Shown here in pieces: positions 44,883 to 57,541 of a DNA stretch of 64,000 nucleotides. The stretch spans positions 4,178,406 to 4,242,405 of the forward strand of contig JBBCBC010000027.1 in NCBI GenBank assembly GCA_037126765.1. Direction: 5' to 3'. Source of the DNA: Stenogyne calaminthoides. Lineage: Eukaryota; Streptophyta; Magnoliopsida; Lamiales; Lamiaceae. The number at the start of each line of letters is the position of its first letter. Position 1 is the first letter of the stretch. The position numbers and the translations under genes were made by a program. The notes beneath the pieces were generated by a model. That model worked only from the letters and a program-made list of their open reading frames with translations, did not search any database and was not told where the DNA came from.

Positions 44883-47800
44883 TCACAAATGTTTGCTCAA
44901 TTCATTGCCTTCTTCCTTTATGCTCATCTCTATCCCTTCTTGACCAAATCCTCCATCATCGATGCCGATAGATGAGGCCGAGTCGAGCCCCGACCCGGCC
45001 TGGATTTCTTTGAACATCGCCATGACTTGGATCATAGTCGGGCGCTTCCAAGGTCGATCGTCTAAACAAGCACAAGCGACGTTTAAGTGTTGTAGAAGCT
45101 CGATTTCTAAGCACGGGTCTTCTTTCATTAGCTCGGGGTCGAATACGTCGCTTATTCTCGTTTTTGCGTGTTGCTTGACCCAACCGACGAGATTGTTGTC
45201 GCCAAAATCGGGGGAATCGGTAGGCTGCCTCCCCGTTAGAAGCTCGAGTAAGACGACACCGTAGCTATAGACATCGCCTTTCGTCGAACATCTGAAGCTC
45301 TGGTAGTATTCGGGCGGGACATAGCCGGGGGTCCCGGCTAGGGTACTCACGCTCAGGTGAGTATCCATCGCGCTCATTAGACGTGCCATTCCGAAATCGG
45401 AGACTCGGGCCTCTAGGTTTTCGTCGAGAAGCACGTTGCTCGATTTCATGTCCCGGTGAATGATGTGCGGAATGCAATTGTGATGAAGGAAAGCTAACCC
45501 TCGGGCAGCCCCAATCGCGACCTTTCGCCGCGCGAACCAATTTAGCTTTATCCCGATTTTTTTCCGGTCGTGGAGGACGTCTTCGAGACTTCCGTACTTC
45601 ATGTACTCGTAGACGAGGAGACGTTCATCGCCTACTTTACAATACCCTAACAAAGGGACGAGATTCCGATGCTTGATCTTCCCAATTGTCTCCATTTCGG
45701 CGGTGAACTCCCGATCACCTTGCCCGCTGACATGGATCAGTTTCTTGATGGCGACGACGCTCCCGTCTTTGAGCTGCGCTTTGTAGACGTCGCCAAAGCC
45801 ACCGGACCCCACAAGGCTATCGTTGTGGAAGCCGTTTGTGGCTTCTAGAAGATCGGCGAAAGTGAGCTTTCTCAAAGGCTTCTCGAAAAGCGCTAGATTA
45901 ATGCTCAACACCTCGCGAGCGCTGAGCTTCCAGTTACTGCGCGGGCCCGTTGCTGAAGTGGAGTGGTTCTCCATGTACGCTTCGAGAGCAGCCTCTTTCT
46001 TCTTCTTCCTCCTCTTCCTCGTCTCCACAGCAACAATGATCAAACCGAATATGCAAAACAGTGAAAACAGCAGCCCCATCGCCACACTGCCCGCGAGGGA
46101 AGCTCGTCTCCTGCCCGACTTCGGCCGCTGCCCATTTCCGGATTCCAAACCCGACCCGCAATGCGGGAGCGGGTACCCACAAAGCCCGGAATTATTCGCA
46201 AATCTGTAATCAGGAAACGTATCGAAAGGTGCAGATTCGGGAATCATCCCCGAGAGATAATTGTTCGACAGATCAATATCTCCGAGCAACGTGAGGCTCG
46301 TCAACGCCTGTGGGATCGTCCCGTTCAACCGATTGTACGACAAATCAAGAATCGCGACACTCTTCAAGCCCGCGAGCTCTTGAGGAATAGGCCCGGATAG
46401 ATCATTGTGGCCCATATTGAGTATAGACAAGTAAAACATGGACCCTAGCTCCTTAGGGATACTGCCCTCCAACACATTGTACGAAAGATCAAGAAAAATC
46501 ATCGAACCGTTGTGATTGAAAGTCGGTTGAGTGATGCCCTTATACACTCTGGTGAAATTGCAAGGATGCCTCGTCGAAATCCTGTTCAACTGCTCGGCCC
46601 GAATGCCACCAAATTCGAGCAAATTCCCCGCCCCGTGGCATTGCTTGCTCCCATCGTTCTTGATATAGACATAACTTTTCCCGGTCAGCAAACCGACGGC
46701 AATGTTGCCCGACTGCTTGAACAGACCCGGTGGGATCGACCCGTTGAGATAATTCGTATTCAGATCCAACCAAATCAAGCTCCGGCAATCCCCCAACTCC
46801 CCCGGAATCCTCCCGGACAACGAGTTGTTCCCCAGCTTCAGAATAGCTAAATTACCCAACTGCCCCAACGAGGAAGGTATTTCGCCACTCAAGTGATTAT
46901 TCGACAACGAAATCCAATTCAAATTCGAGCAATTGCTAAGACTAGAAGGTATAGAGCCAGTCAAGTCATTGAAATCAAGAATCAAATTCTCCAAACTATG
47001 CAACTGCCTAAACTCCTTCGGGATTTCGCCGTGCAATTGATTCAACCACAAGATTACATCTTTCAGCTTAGATAAAGACCCTAAACTCGACGGAATTGTA
47101 CCACTCAGATAATTAAAACTCATATCAAGAGACTCCAACTCCGTACAGTTGCTCAAGCTTGAAGGTATTGGACCTGTGAACATATTATTCTGAAGGTACA
47201 ACACTTTCAAGCTGTTCCTACTATCAACACAAATCCCAGCAGGAATCAAACCAGACAAATTATTCGAGCTCACATCTAAAATCTCCAAATTAACCAACTT
47301 TGAGAAAGAATCAGGCAACCCACCCACAAAATTATTGAAAGACAACACCAAAGTTTTCAGATTGCTCAATTTCAAGAGGGTTTCAACGGGCAACTCACCG
47401 GAGAAATTGTTGTTGGAGATGTCTAGAACCCGGAGAATCGAGCAAGAAGTAAGTGATTCCGGGAGTGAGCCCGTCAGATTATTGTAAGACAGATCCAATT
47501 CAACGAGGGTTGTGCATAAATCAGAGAAATTTGGAGGCAGAACGCCCTGGAAATCGTTTTCTTGAAGATATAGAAACTGTAAAGTGTCACTTGGGAAGAT
47601 TGGAACAGCGCCTGTGAGGCGATTGCTGGTGAGATTAACAAAACTCAGCTTGGAACAAGATGAGATTGACGGCCCAATTACGCCGGAGAATTTGTTGGAG
47701 GAGAAATCGAGGTGTTGGAGCATTGCGCAGTCGCGAAACAGGGGAAAATTGCTGGAGATGTTGTTGGTTGAAAGATCTAAATGGGCTAATTTCTTGAAGT

Positions 47801-48476
47801 TGAAATCAGGGAAAGCGCCGGCGATTTTGTTGTTCTTTAGTGAGAGGTGTTGTAAATCTGCGAAATCGGGGGATAATAGCCAGGAAACGACGTCGTCGCC
47901 GGAGATGTTGTTGTGGGAGAGATCAAGAACTTGTAAAGATGGGAGCTTTGGGGATTTTGGGGGGGTTTTGGGAAAAGGGTCCATGGAATTTGAGGAAAGA
48001 TTGAGGGAGGTTAAACTTGGGCATGTTTTGAGAGATGGGATTTCTGAAATTGGGCCGGAAATGGCGTTTTGGGAGAGATCTAGTGAGTTTAGGAGACTGC
48101 TGCAGGGGATTCTTGAAACAGAGGAAATTGAGCCTGAAATGTTGGCGTTTCTGAGAATGAGGGACTCTAGGGTTGGTAGGGAAAGGAGGAAAGCTGCGAC
48201 GGCGGAGAAATCGGCGTCCAGGCGGTGGTCGGAGAGGTCGATTGAGGAAACGGCGGTGGAGTTTTGGCATGAAACGCCGTCGTAGTTGCAGGGGGAGGTT
48301 GTGGGGAGCCATGTGGGGAGTTGGGTGGGGTTTGGGAGGGAGTTCTTGAAGGAGATAAGCTGCTGGGCGGCTCCGGAGCCGCCGTCGGCGGCGGCGAGGT
48401 GGTGGAGGAAGATGAAGTGTTGGAGGTAGTAGAGGAGGAGGAACTTGGTGGAGTATGAGTCTTTCATCTTCTTCAA
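44883..48476 (-). CDS. BRI1: Brassinosteroid receptor kinase BRI1 (intronless)
   Basis: A plasma-membrane LRR receptor-like kinase of 1197 residues. It binds brassinosteroid with its ectodomain and signals with BAK1-type co-receptors. Order: hydrophobic signal peptide (1-29); N-cap CNYDGVSC; about 25 leucine-rich repeats; the island domain before the last repeats (about 587-657, [20 protein letters not shown]), which forms the steroid pocket; C-cap CGYPLPHC (about 770); one membrane helix (about 797-817) followed by RKRRKKKK; kinase with GSGGFGDVY, Lys911 in VAIKK, Asp1009 in HRDMK, Asp1027 in DFG, and [14 protein letters not shown]. The C-tail ends [14 protein letters not shown]. Length, lack of introns and the island fit BRI1; the start [16 protein letters not shown] and C-tail favour BRI1 over BRL1/BRL3. 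All catalytic residues are present; no disruption seen. Confidence 0.96.
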   Translation of the reverse strand: MKKMKDSYSTKFLLLYYLQHFIFLHHLAAADGGSGAAQQLISFKNSLPNPTQLPTWLPTTSPCNYDGVSCQNSTAVSSIDLSDHRLDADFSAVAAFLLSLPTLESLILRNANISGSISSVSRIPCSSLLNSLDLSQNAISGPISEIPSLKTCPSLTSLNLSSNSMDPFPKTPPKSPKLPSLQVLDLSHNNISGDDVVSWLLSPDFADLQHLSLKNNKIAGAFPDFNFKKLAHLDLSTNNISSNFPLFRDCAMLQHLDFSSNKFSGVIGPSISSCSKLSFVNLTSNRLTGAVPIFPSDTLQFLYLQENDFQGVLPPNFSDLCTTLVELDLSYNNLTGSLPESLTSCSILRVLDISNNNFSGELPVETLLKLSNLKTLVLSFNNFVGGLPDSFSKLVNLEILDVSSNNLSGLIPAGICVDSRNSLKVLYLQNNMFTGPIPSSLSNCTELESLDMSFNYLSGTIPSSLGSLSKLKDVILWLNQLHGEIPKEFRQLHSLENLILDFNDLTGSIPSSLSNCSNLNWISLSNNHLSGEIPSSLGQLGNLAILKLGNNSLSGRIPGELGDCRSLIWLDLNTNYLNGSIPPGLFKQSGNIAVGLLTGKSYVYIKNDGSKQCHGAGNLLEFGGIRAEQLNRISTRHPCNFTRVYKGITQPTFNHNGSMIFLDLSYNVLEGSIPKELGSMFYLSILNMGHNDLSGPIPQELAGLKSVAILDLSYNRLNGTIPQALTSLTLLGDIDLSNNYLSGMIPESAPFDTFPDYRFANNSGLCGYPLPHCGSGLESGNGQRPKSGRRRASLAGSVAMGLLFSLFCIFGLIIVAVETRKRRKKKKEAALEAYMENHSTSATGPRSNWKLSAREVLSINLALFEKPLRKLTFADLLEATNGFHNDSLVGSGGFGDVYKAQLKDGSVVAIKKLIHVSGQGDREFTAEMETIGKIKHRNLVPLLGYCKVGDERLLVYEYMKYGSLEDVLHDRKKIGIKLNWFARRKVAIGAARGLAFLHHNCIPHIIHRDMKSSNVLLDENLEARVSDFGMARLMSAMDTHLSVSTLAGTPGYVPPEYYQSFRCSTKGDVYSYGVVLLELLTGRQPTDSPDFGDNNLVGWVKQHAKTRISDVFDPELMKEDPCLEIELLQHLNVACACLDDRPWKRPTMIQVMAMFKEIQAGSGLDSASSIGIDDGGFGQEGIEMSIKEEGNELSKHL

Positions 48477-48590
48477 AGAATGGATTTTTATGTGGGGTTT
48501 TTTTTTTTTTTTTCTATTTTAGCAGCTGAAATGCTCTTTTGCTTCTTCCATGAGAGAGAGAGAGATGAAGAGAGAAAAGGGAGTCAAAAG
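48477..48590 (-). promoter_or_regulatory. BRI1 probable 5' UTR (CT-rich on the coding strand)
   Basis: Between the ATG and the TATA-like box. On the coding strand it has CTCTCTCTCTCTC (48552-48565) and an A-rich run close to the ATG (about 48500-48519), both common in plant leaders. No upstream ATG-initiated long frame is evident. The exact start of transcription is inferred. Confidence 0.5.
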
Positions 48591-48614
48591 CTGGATTATG
48601 GAAGGTGAGAGGGA

Positions 48615-48622
48615 TATATATA
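48615..48622 (-). promoter_or_regulatory. BRI1 probable TATA box
   Basis: TATATATA, about 140 bp upstream of the BRI1 ATG, correctly placed to start transcription near 48585-48590. The motif is common in AT-rich DNA, so confidence is moderate. Confidence 0.5.
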
Positions 48623-48743
48623 CTAAATTATGTGTATTATTTGTTGAGTATAAGTATCCATTAAAATATATTTATAATATGAAATTCATACGGTTACACT
48701 TATAAATTAATGTCATATGATAAAAGTTTATATGAAATCAAAT

Positions 48744-48897
48744 AATGCCATATGATAAAAGTTTATGTGAAACGATTTCATATATGAGATGGGGTACAAA
48801 TCAACGTCAATTTCTTTTAAAATATTAAAGAGTTTATGGTCAAATTATACCTCGTTCCACTTTCATCATGGTTGTTTCATGTAAATGTATCTATCAA
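48744..48897. mobile_element. MITE-B copy, diverged, in the BRI1 upstream region
   Basis: ATAAAAGTTTATGTGAAACG, ATTTCATATATGAGATGGGG and TACAAATCAACG, then TATTAAAGAGTTTATGGTCA and the end GGTTGTTTCATGTAAATG follow the MITE-B order. It lies about 270 bp upstream of the BRI1 ATG. Confidence 0.6.
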
Positions 48898-48899
48898 CT

Positions 48900-51800
48900 A
48901 ATATAACTAAAATCATAGTGTTTATATGTGTGTAAATATTACAGTATTAATTATAAATAATAGCAGTGGAAATCAGTGAACGAATGTTATACTATTAATA
49001 TGAATCTAATTTCATACCGTGAGAGTTATTCAATTGTTGAAGGGCGAAAAAAATTGTAAGTTCATATGTTTTTTTTTTTCAAATGTCCCTATTGTATACA
49101 AAAAATATCATTATTGTTTATATAAAGATTTTTTTAGTATACATATGCAATACTACTATATAAAAATTAATCCTTCTTTGAAAAGTAACATTCTGTATAT
49201 AACTATAATGACACTCAAAAAAAGAGTTAACGTGAATTCAAGTTCGGGGATATATTATGTTGAAGAAGGTAAAGGTGCACACAGCTGGTCACATGGCATG
49301 TGACACAAACTTCCATCAAATTAATCTCTCCTCTCTCTCTATATATGTATAGGTCTAAGGGTGTTTCTCTCTCTATATGTAATGAATTTGGGGGTGGCCT
49401 TGTTAAGGGAGAGGGGGGTGTGCTTTTTCAATGTTATTATAACAATCTGTTTGTCTTTCTAGGTTTCCGCGTACGTGTGATTAAGAATAGATATGCAACT
49501 GTTGTCTATTTTAAATGGAGATTCCATTGCTTTCTTTAATTACAATTGTCTTCATTCATGATTTCAAGAATAATTAAGATAAATTACCATTATTACACTC
49601 TGGCCCTCCTACTATCATTAATTAACAACCCCAATTAAATAATCCTATCACCAATTCATATGGTCATTTCCTCTTCCTTCTACGATGGTTCCTTCTTTCA
49701 TTGCTTTTCAACAAAATGTCTCTTTGATTGCTAATTCTTGTATGACGCATCCTGTATTTATAATATATTTTAAAATTATATAATTTGTTATATTAAAAAA
49801 TATAATTCGTTTATATTGAATTGTGTAATTATTAATGTGAAAAAAAATAGTTCTTGCGATTTAAGATAAATAAATCAGATATTTTAATATAATAAAATAT
49901 ATACTTAAAACGCAAATCTTATTTATACATCATTTCTTACGAAATTCACTCTTTTTTCATTTAACTTGAAATTTCAAGTAACTTTTAAATCGAAACTAAT
50001 TATAAGAATGGGTAGGTTTTTTTTTGCTAAATGTATAATACAATTCAAGTGCATTTTAAAATAATACCAGTTAGATGTTGTTTTTGCTAATAAGTTGTTG
50101 TTTCTAAAGAACAATATTAGTTTACTAATTGTTATCATTCAATAACAATAACTACAATTGTTCTGTAAAAGTAATTGTCACTGTTTAAAATACATTTAAA
50201 TTGAATTGTGCATTTGATCATTATATAGATTTGTGTACAAATGATCGAGTATTTTTTGTGTACAAATGACCAAGTATTTCTTGAGGAAAAAAATCAAGAT
50301 GCTGAAAATTTAGTCTTAGATTAACGGTAATCAAGTTATCTAAAGGTCGAGAAAATTAAGACAAAAGTTTGATCGTGATTAAATACAAAGAATATAATAG
50401 ATACAGATGGTGACTATATACGTTGGATTGCAAATCCTAGAATGTGAAAAGAAGAGTGCAGAGATGATTAGTTTTGTGTGTACTCTCTTGTGTTCTTGAA
50501 TTTCTTGATAGGATGTAATGAATTATAGTACCCCTTATACTCAATAGCAATAGAGTGTATGTATACATCAGATAAGTATTACTGATAAAATTTTGACTTT
50601 TAACATCAAAACAACAATTATTGTTAAACGAACAAATATTTATTTCGATGAGTTGGATCATCCAAACAAAATTTTAATTGTAAATGGTGTTGACCAATTC
50701 TATGATTTTTTCCTACAACACTTATTAACACATATGACAATTTTAAGAATTATCAAAATCGAATCAAATCTGTTAACATAAAAGAGTTTGTTACATGTTG
50801 TCATATGAGAACTTTGCTAACTTTTTTTGTCCAATTATCAATTTATGTATGCATGTAGACATTTTTTGTGACGTTACTAAAATTTTGTCATTTATTTCAT
50901 TGTTATAGATGAACAGATTCCCACGCATCATCTATTTAATGAACAAATAAAATAAAATGAGAGAGGTCTAACTGAAAAGAAATTATGACAAATTTTGAAA
51001 AAAAATTAAGGTGAATTCTCCTTGATTTAATAATGGGATTATTTCTACTAGATTTATTTTAGTACTCATTTCATCTCAATTATATAGACTGTATTTATTT
51101 TTATGGATATTCTAATTATATAACTTGTTTTCATAAATTATACTAATTTTTTTTTACTCATTTACTAATATAAATTTATGCATTAATTGTGTTGAAAAAT
51201 ATAACACTGGTTAAATATATCACCTGCATTATTAATAAGAAGTATTTTTGTGTAGGCAGTAAGGTAAACTCCATCAAATGATGCTTTCCATTTTCGTCCA
51301 TCTAATTTTTTGCCATCTTTTTAATGAAAACATGTTGATCACATATTATAGTTGATTCATTTATATTTCTAACTATAGAAGGGGTCCCTAATCCTTAATT
51401 ATACCCAAAATATGTAAAAAAATCCACTCCAATGTTAATAGTTGACCTGTAAACAGTTCTTAATATATACTTTTGTTTGTCTTATATTCAAGTATTCTAA
51501 ATAAATGGCTAAATATTGTCTCAATTTCAGTACTAGAAAATATTGCCATCAATAACTTGTTCTTATTTAAATATCTAAATTCAAGAATAGAAACAACTTG
51601 AAAAATGACTTAGCTAGCTATGTAATGGCATTTGATGCACATGAGGCCCGTTCTCTATAATATTAAAGTTGTCTTATGAGAATTTACCATAAATAAAAAT
51701 AAAATAGTGTTTACCTTTTTACCAATTATAGAGTACTTCAGAGTTTTGGTTAGCACTGAGCATGGGGCCCACCATCAGGACATCACTACCGTTTGATGAT

Positions 51801-52118
51801 GTTATGACACAAGAGTCAACAGTTACCTCAGTCTATGTACAAAATTTTACAAACATTATCTACTAGTAAATCTAGCAACATCTCGAATATATTACCAAAA
51901 ATCATTATCTTTTGTAGTTTCTCAGCTTCCTTTTCCATCCGTCCTTCAAAAAAAAAATTATTTAAATTTTAAGAAAAAATGTTCATTTGTTAATGATATT
52001 TTTTAATTATTTTAATCAAATTATATTTTCTTTTCTTACTAGAAAAGATATTGAATATTGAACATTTAAGTCAAGTCACCGATTTCTAACTTTAAATATG
52101 TGTGAATATGTTTCATTT
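48900..52118. other. Intergenic DNA upstream of BRI1, no further gene
   Basis: Short frames only. CT microsatellites at 49325-49375 (TCTCTCCTCTCTCTCTATAT). A decayed MITE-A-like piece lies at 49737-49850 (GTATGACGCATCCTGTATTT). Nothing else recognised. Confidence 0.5.
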
Positions 52119-52127
52119 ATTAAATAT

Positions 52128-52704
52128 GGGATTAAGTTTTTTTTAGTTCTGTAACTTTGCATCATTTGGAAATTGGTCCCGATTGTTCTGATTTTTTTTT
52201 ATTTTGGTCATGTAAATTTTCAATTTTTTTGAAAATTGTCATTTTACCTGCTACATCAGGTTACCAAGCAGGTAATCGTCACGTGTGTAATTATTTTGTT
52301 TTTTTTCTTTAATTTTGAAGTATTACTTGAACTTTTTTAATCCTAATAATTTTGGTTGAATTTTGGGGCAGATTTAAAAATAATTTGTTTATTAAAAGAT
52401 AAAGTGAATCGGGTCGACACTGATCGAAAAATACAAAAATAAATTAAAATATGTAGAAATCACTTTTCCTCCCTAAAAAAATACGTAGAAAAATTCATAT
52501 CCAAAATTATTAAAACTAAAAAAGTCTAGGGTCATTTCAAAATTTTAAAAAAAAGTTACATATGTGACATTACATGTTTGGTGACCTGCTACAGCAGGGT
52601 AAAAGATCAATATTTTCAAATTTTTGAATAGCTCATAGGACCAAAACTATCAGAATCAATTTCAAAATGAAGTAAAGTTACTAAATTATAAAAAATGTAA
52701 TCCC
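52128..52704. mobile_element. Palindromic MITE with 9-bp target duplication
   Basis: The left end GGGATTAAGTTTTTTTTAGT is inverse to the right end ...ATTATAAAAAATGTAATCCC. Inner blocks also pair: TTTTACCTGCTACATCAGG against CCTGCTACAGCAGGGTAAAA, and the flanking GGTCATG / GGACCAAAA words. Flanking 9-mers ATTAAATAT (52119-52127) and ATTTAATAT (52705-52713) agree at 8 of 9. Non-coding; probably Mutator-like. Confidence 0.8.
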
Positions 52705-53044
52705 ATTTAATATTTATAGTGCAATTTTTTTTTAAACAACTAATAAAAGCTTATTCTTTTCTATCAATTTTTGAATTAAATATCCCTATACTACTTAATC
52801 AAATACATAATAAACTTATTCACATAAATTTTATTTTAGAAAAAATTATATTAGTTCCTAAATATAATCTTTTGGTTTAATAATTATGACTTATTAGTTC
52901 CTAAATATATTAATCTCAAATTTATTATTGTAATCAGGGCCATTTTCTACTAAAGAAAATAACTTAGTGATAATTAAAGAAATGACCGAGTGTGACAATC
53001 ACATTATCAAAAAAACAAAAGAAACCAATAATAATGTTATATAT

Positions 53045-53281
53045 TGTAGGATATGCAGAAATAAAGAACACAGATTTGGTGACCCAGTTCGTCAGGAATG
53101 ACTACATTTGGGGTCATACCAAACCAGAAAGTTTTCACTATTCTTCACGTACTGTTAATACATCAGAGATCTCCTTATATAGTATATAATCTAGGGTTAC
53201 ACATAATATAAGGAATTACCTAAACTACTCCTCCATAATTTACTTTTTGATGAAGGCACATAAATGTATTTTCCTTCAACA
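53045..53281 (-). repeat. Copia 3' LTR (minus-strand element)
   Basis: Plus-strand reading TGTAGGATATGCAGAAATAA ... ATTTTCCTTCAACA; on the minus strand TGTTGAAGG ... CATATCCTACA. It matches 61358-61594 along its whole length with roughly one change per 10 bases. A TATATAAGG box lies on the minus strand. Confidence 0.85.
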
Positions 53282-53499
53282 CTCCCCCTTGTGCCAAATC
53301 AAGAGGGTAGATGGTGCATGAATGTTGTCTCGCTAATGCCCTTGCCAAATAACAAAAGCTAAGTGGGAAAAATAAATCTTGGTCGAATGAAAAAGAGTTA
53401 TAATGCACTTATGTCGAGACTCCCCCTGAAGTCTACACCTCTCACTTTATAAGTACGTTTATCATGTGAGCTACAAATCTCAATTCTTGTCATATACTT

Positions 53500-54448
53500 C
53501 TCAAGAATTGTTCTTGGCAATAATTATGTAAACAAATCAAACACAATTATTTTATAGCTTACTTGAGTTACTTGTAATTGAGTAAAACTTGTTGTTTCCC
53601 ATGGTAAATAAATAAACCATTTTGGGAATGATATTTATGTGGATTAGAAGGATAACCAACATAAACAAAACCAACTAACACATTATTTAGTCTATAGGTG
53701 TAAGGGGTAGCTTCAACATTTCTTAAAGGTTACAATTTAATATGTTGTCCCTTTTAAGATTTCTTTAGGGGTCACAATTGCATTAGTGGTCCCTTTAGCA
53801 TTTTCAATATTGACATAACAAGCTCATTCAAAGGTTTCTTTTTAGGTATCAGAGCGTATCAACGACACCATCCCGATGATACTGCGTTTGATCCTGAATT
53901 AAATCTAGCTAACAAGTTAATTGAGAAGGTAATAATCAATCGAGTGTATTGTGCTAAGTACAATAATGCGCATACTGAACTTATATAGGAAATTTTAGAT
54001 CCCAATAGCTTTGTCATCTTTCTTTAGACGAAATGGATCTTTCTTTAAATCCATACTTCGATCGATCATGGGAGTGCTAACCATATGCATCTTGTCCATG
54101 TTAAATCGCTTGAACATATTTTGGACATATGCAGATCGGTGGCTAAGTTTCCCACAAGCTCAATGTTCTAGTTCAAAGCCTAGACAAACTGAGTTTTCCC
54201 AAGATTCTTTATCTCAATTTCGGATTGCAAGTAACTCGTGGTTCTCTTATTCCGTTAAAAGTACCTACTATTTGTGGTTTCTCTTATTTCGTTAAGAGTA
54301 CCTACTATGTTCACCCATCAACATAAACTATAAATCCGAGACTCGTTTCTTATAAAACGCAGGGGCAATTCACTAATACCTTTGAGGTCACATTGATCCT
54401 AGTTTATAATGGGAGTACCTTCAATTGAAAACACCCGAAGAACTGTGG
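53500..54448 (-). pseudogene. Copia RT/RNase H relic
   Basis: On the minus strand: a GIFVHQ-like region, then SAYVQNMFKRFNMDKMHMVS followed by TPMIDRSMDLKKDPFR (54000-54135), which is the copia RT C-terminal signature. Next come shifted frames with YLSA..ALLYLAQYTR and INLLARFNS-like sequence (53870-53990), and GFVYVGYPSNPHKYHSQNG (53610-53690) from the RNase H domain. Stops and frameshifts are frequent. The solo LTR at 54454 sits just upstream on this strand. Confidence 0.7.
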
Positions 54449-54453
54449 GAGAT
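54449..54453. repeat. Solo LTR left target duplication (GAGAT)
   Basis: Exact match to 56023-56027. Confidence 0.85.
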
Positions 54454-56022
54454 TGTTGGGAAATTTAGTTTTGATGAAAGTTCCAAAAACACATGTAATA
54501 GGACCAAATGACACATTGGTAATGATGATGTTTATATTACCGCTATAGGAGACCAGTTGATAATGATTGTATAGAACAACTGATGTAATAGATAGGTCAC
54601 ATATTGAGGGGGAACTCAATATGTATAGGTCAGATCTGGAGATTCAGAAGACAGCTGATATCCGACAGGCCAGAATGCAAAACCAGAACGGAAGATCAGA
54701 TCGATCGATCTGATCTAGTTAGATAACTCACCAAGTCATGAAGTTCAAACTTAGAATACTCAAGATCGATGACTTCGGAAGATCGGACCGGAAGACCTAC
54801 ATCGGTAGAGTCCGCCAGTTGAAGCTAAGTCAACAGCGCCAAAGACTCTATCGGGTAGATCGATCGATCTGACCGATCAAAGTCACCACTAAGTGAAAAT
54901 CGATGTTTCACTTGATCATACGTCGATGATCCGAATGAAAGAATGTCAACCTTAGTTGGAAGAACAACACCGCAAAGTAAGTCTTCCATCCAATAAGGAA
55001 GAGACACGTATGAATCGGAGCCGACATCGCGGATTCGATGATGCTCTCTCCAACGGCTACAAATACATATTCACGCTTTCGCCATGCCGCCTCAAGACGC
55101 CACATCAAGCTCAAAGTCTACCAAAAATAGCCGAAATTCAAATTGTTCTCCAACGGCTCTTTGATTTCAAGGTCTATAAATATGGGATCACACTTCAGAG
55201 TGAAGACACGGAAATTATACGAAAAGCTTGACAAAACAAAAATACTCAGATTTCCGCACGAAGAACACAAACAAGAAGCTTATTCTATATAGTGTTCATC
55301 CCATAAGTTCTTAGCATAGAAATCTTTTCATCTAGTTTTAGTCGCTTATACACAAGAAAAGATTTCATAGTTGAACTAAAACAATCTTACCCAAACCCCA
55401 AGTTAGGATAAGTTGTTTAGCAAGATTTCAGTCTAGGGTTTCTAGTACTGATTTCTGGGATCGGTTGAGTGAGAACTCTTAAAACATCTGTTGGTGTACT
55501 GTGTTGGACTAACACACAAAACTAAGTCCAGTCGGTTAAGTCGGTTAAGTTGGTTAAGTTGGTGCCCCTTGTTATAGGGAAGAGTGGACGTAGGACTGGT
55601 TTGTCCGAACCACTATAAATCTTGTGTGCCTTTACTGCTTTGATTAACTGTTCTCACATCGCACAACTTTAAAAGCAAGATACATATTCTAAGTTAAGAT
55701 CGATTTAGCATCAAGCTTCGATCCGATCGATTTCGACAATTTTGTCAACCGATTAAAATACCAACTTTGGAATCTGATTTATACAAACTGGTTTTTCACA
55801 CGGGTAAAACTTAAGCTTCCGCACACATCAGTTAAACTGATAGTTACCAAACTAATCTGCCACAAAGCGATCAAGAAGTTGGTTATCGATCCGAATCGAT
55901 TCACTCGCGCACTTTGATCAAAGCTAATCGCTATCACACCGACCAAGACGAAAAGTTTTCAGAAGTCTATTCACCCCTCCCCTCTAGACTTCTGCCCTCA
56001 CAAAACCCGTTCGGGACCTACA
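54454..56022 (+). mobile_element. Solo LTR, 1.57 kb, with perfect GAGAT duplications
   Basis: TGTTGGGAAATTTAGTTTTG ... TTCGGGACCTACA, flanked by GAGAT on both sides. Internal features: a perfect 24-bp palindrome of GATC words (54693-54716) and a GACTGGTTTGTCCGAACCAC block (55592-55611) shared, in inverse, with the solo LTR at 57547-58758, so the two LTR families are related. The frames at 54825-55231 are not genes. Confidence 0.85.
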
Positions 56023-56027
56023 GAGAT
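56023..56027. repeat. Solo LTR right target duplication (GAGAT)
   Basis: Exact match to 54449-54453. Confidence 0.85.
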
Positions 56028-56920
56028 GGTGACGTTTTGAAAACATGCATAATATTCTGCTTTCCGAACTAACTGTCTAGTGGAATAAAATCCGCTCACT
56101 TTCCTACTAAAGGATCAACAATTTTGATAAATATATGTTGCACCTTAAAACACGTCGTACTTTATGTGGAAAGCAAATCATAGAAGATGATATGATACAA
56201 TAAAACTATATCCACCTTCCATACTTCAATGCTTATATTGGTTGGCAAACCAGTGTAGGCTTGAATATGAAAAATAAAAAAAAAATACTATCACGATGTA
56301 AAGTGATACATCTAAAGAATAAAGAAAAATATTGAATGAAAAGTAAATCATTTGACTCAATTGAAAAATAAATCATTTTACTCAAAATTGAAAAGTAACT
56401 CATTCCACTCAATTGAAACTTAATAGGATATGGGATTTTTTTTTTCTTTCTAAACTTATTCCCTTCAATTTCATCTGTAACTACAAGGGTCAGATCATCC
56501 CAATTTATGAAAGGGCGAAGAACTGCCGAATTCTTGATAAAGGGTCAATTATTTTTAATACTTATATGTTATGTGTTAAAACAGGTCTTACCCTCTTTGA
56601 AAAATAAATCACAGAAAATTGTCCTACTTTTCTTTTACATGGCGGTTTTGATGTTATTGATAGACTTTAACTTCTTAACTACTTCATATTTTTTCAAATT
56701 TCTAGCGCTATGACAATTTTTTAATATCAAGTTCTTATTTTATGAACTATCACCTTTTATATATTCAATAAGAAAATAAGGGAAGCGTTTTTCAGTCCCG
56801 TGTGTGGTCATTATTATGCTACATGTTCTGGTGAATTGCCCAAATTTATATTGGGCTTATACGTTTTCATAATTAGACTTTTGTCCTTATACAAGTTATA
56901 GTAAGCAGCCAACAAGTTTC

Positions 56921-57133
56921 TTGATGATGTGGGTCATGCTACAAGTAATTGAAAAATATGACCAAATTCTTTTAAATAATAATGTCAAACCTGATGGGAT
57001 AAAGAAAATTCCCGACGCTAACTTTATTAAGAGAACAATGGAAAGAATCCCAAAGGAAAGTGGACATGACGTGTTAATCCCTACCAACGTAAAAAATAAT
57101 AAATGCACGTACGGGCTGTGGGACTCATGGTAA
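56921..57133 (+). pseudogene. Unidentified coding-like fragment
   Basis: An open stretch (VIEKYDQILLNNNVKPDGIK, IPDANFIKRTMERIPKESGH, then DVLIPTNVKNNKCTYG) with amino-acid composition more protein-like than neighbouring frames. I do not recognise the family. No partner exon or promoter is evident. It could be a host gene fragment captured by a transposon or part of a transposon protein. Confidence 0.3.
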
Positions 57134-57541
57134 GGGTCACCATTACCATGCAAGCACAAAGTAGCAATTAATTATAAGAGGTATGAGGAATCTAAAGAAC
57201 GTGAAACCCATTCTATGGAAGAAGACAAACCATCGTAAAGATGTTAACCTCACGAATGCAGATTTCAATGGCAACAAGGACCTTGCCCAGTCAATAAGAA
57301 TTCGTGATTTTGTGCTTTACTGTATCAATTTTTCATTTTTCAAGAATGTTGTTAAGGCATAGTGCCTCCTTTTATTTGAACAAGTACTTTGGTTCTTAAA
57401 GTTATTTAGACCGATGATTTCTTAGTTTGATTTTTGGATTAAGATCTTTTAGTGATGTTGGCTTATTCTAAAAGTAAACATTTATTTCAATATATTGTGC
57501 ATCAATATTTCTTGTTTAATTTTAAAGATGTTTGTGCCAAC

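Noticed and set aside
45823..48285. Long open frames antisense to BRI1 (for example 45823-46209, 46512-46850, 47584-48285 on the plus strand)
   Set aside because: They are shadows of the repetitive LRR coding sequence and show no domain of their own.
54956..55231. 91-residue plus-strand frame
   Set aside because: Lies inside a solo LTR with exact target duplications; no domain.
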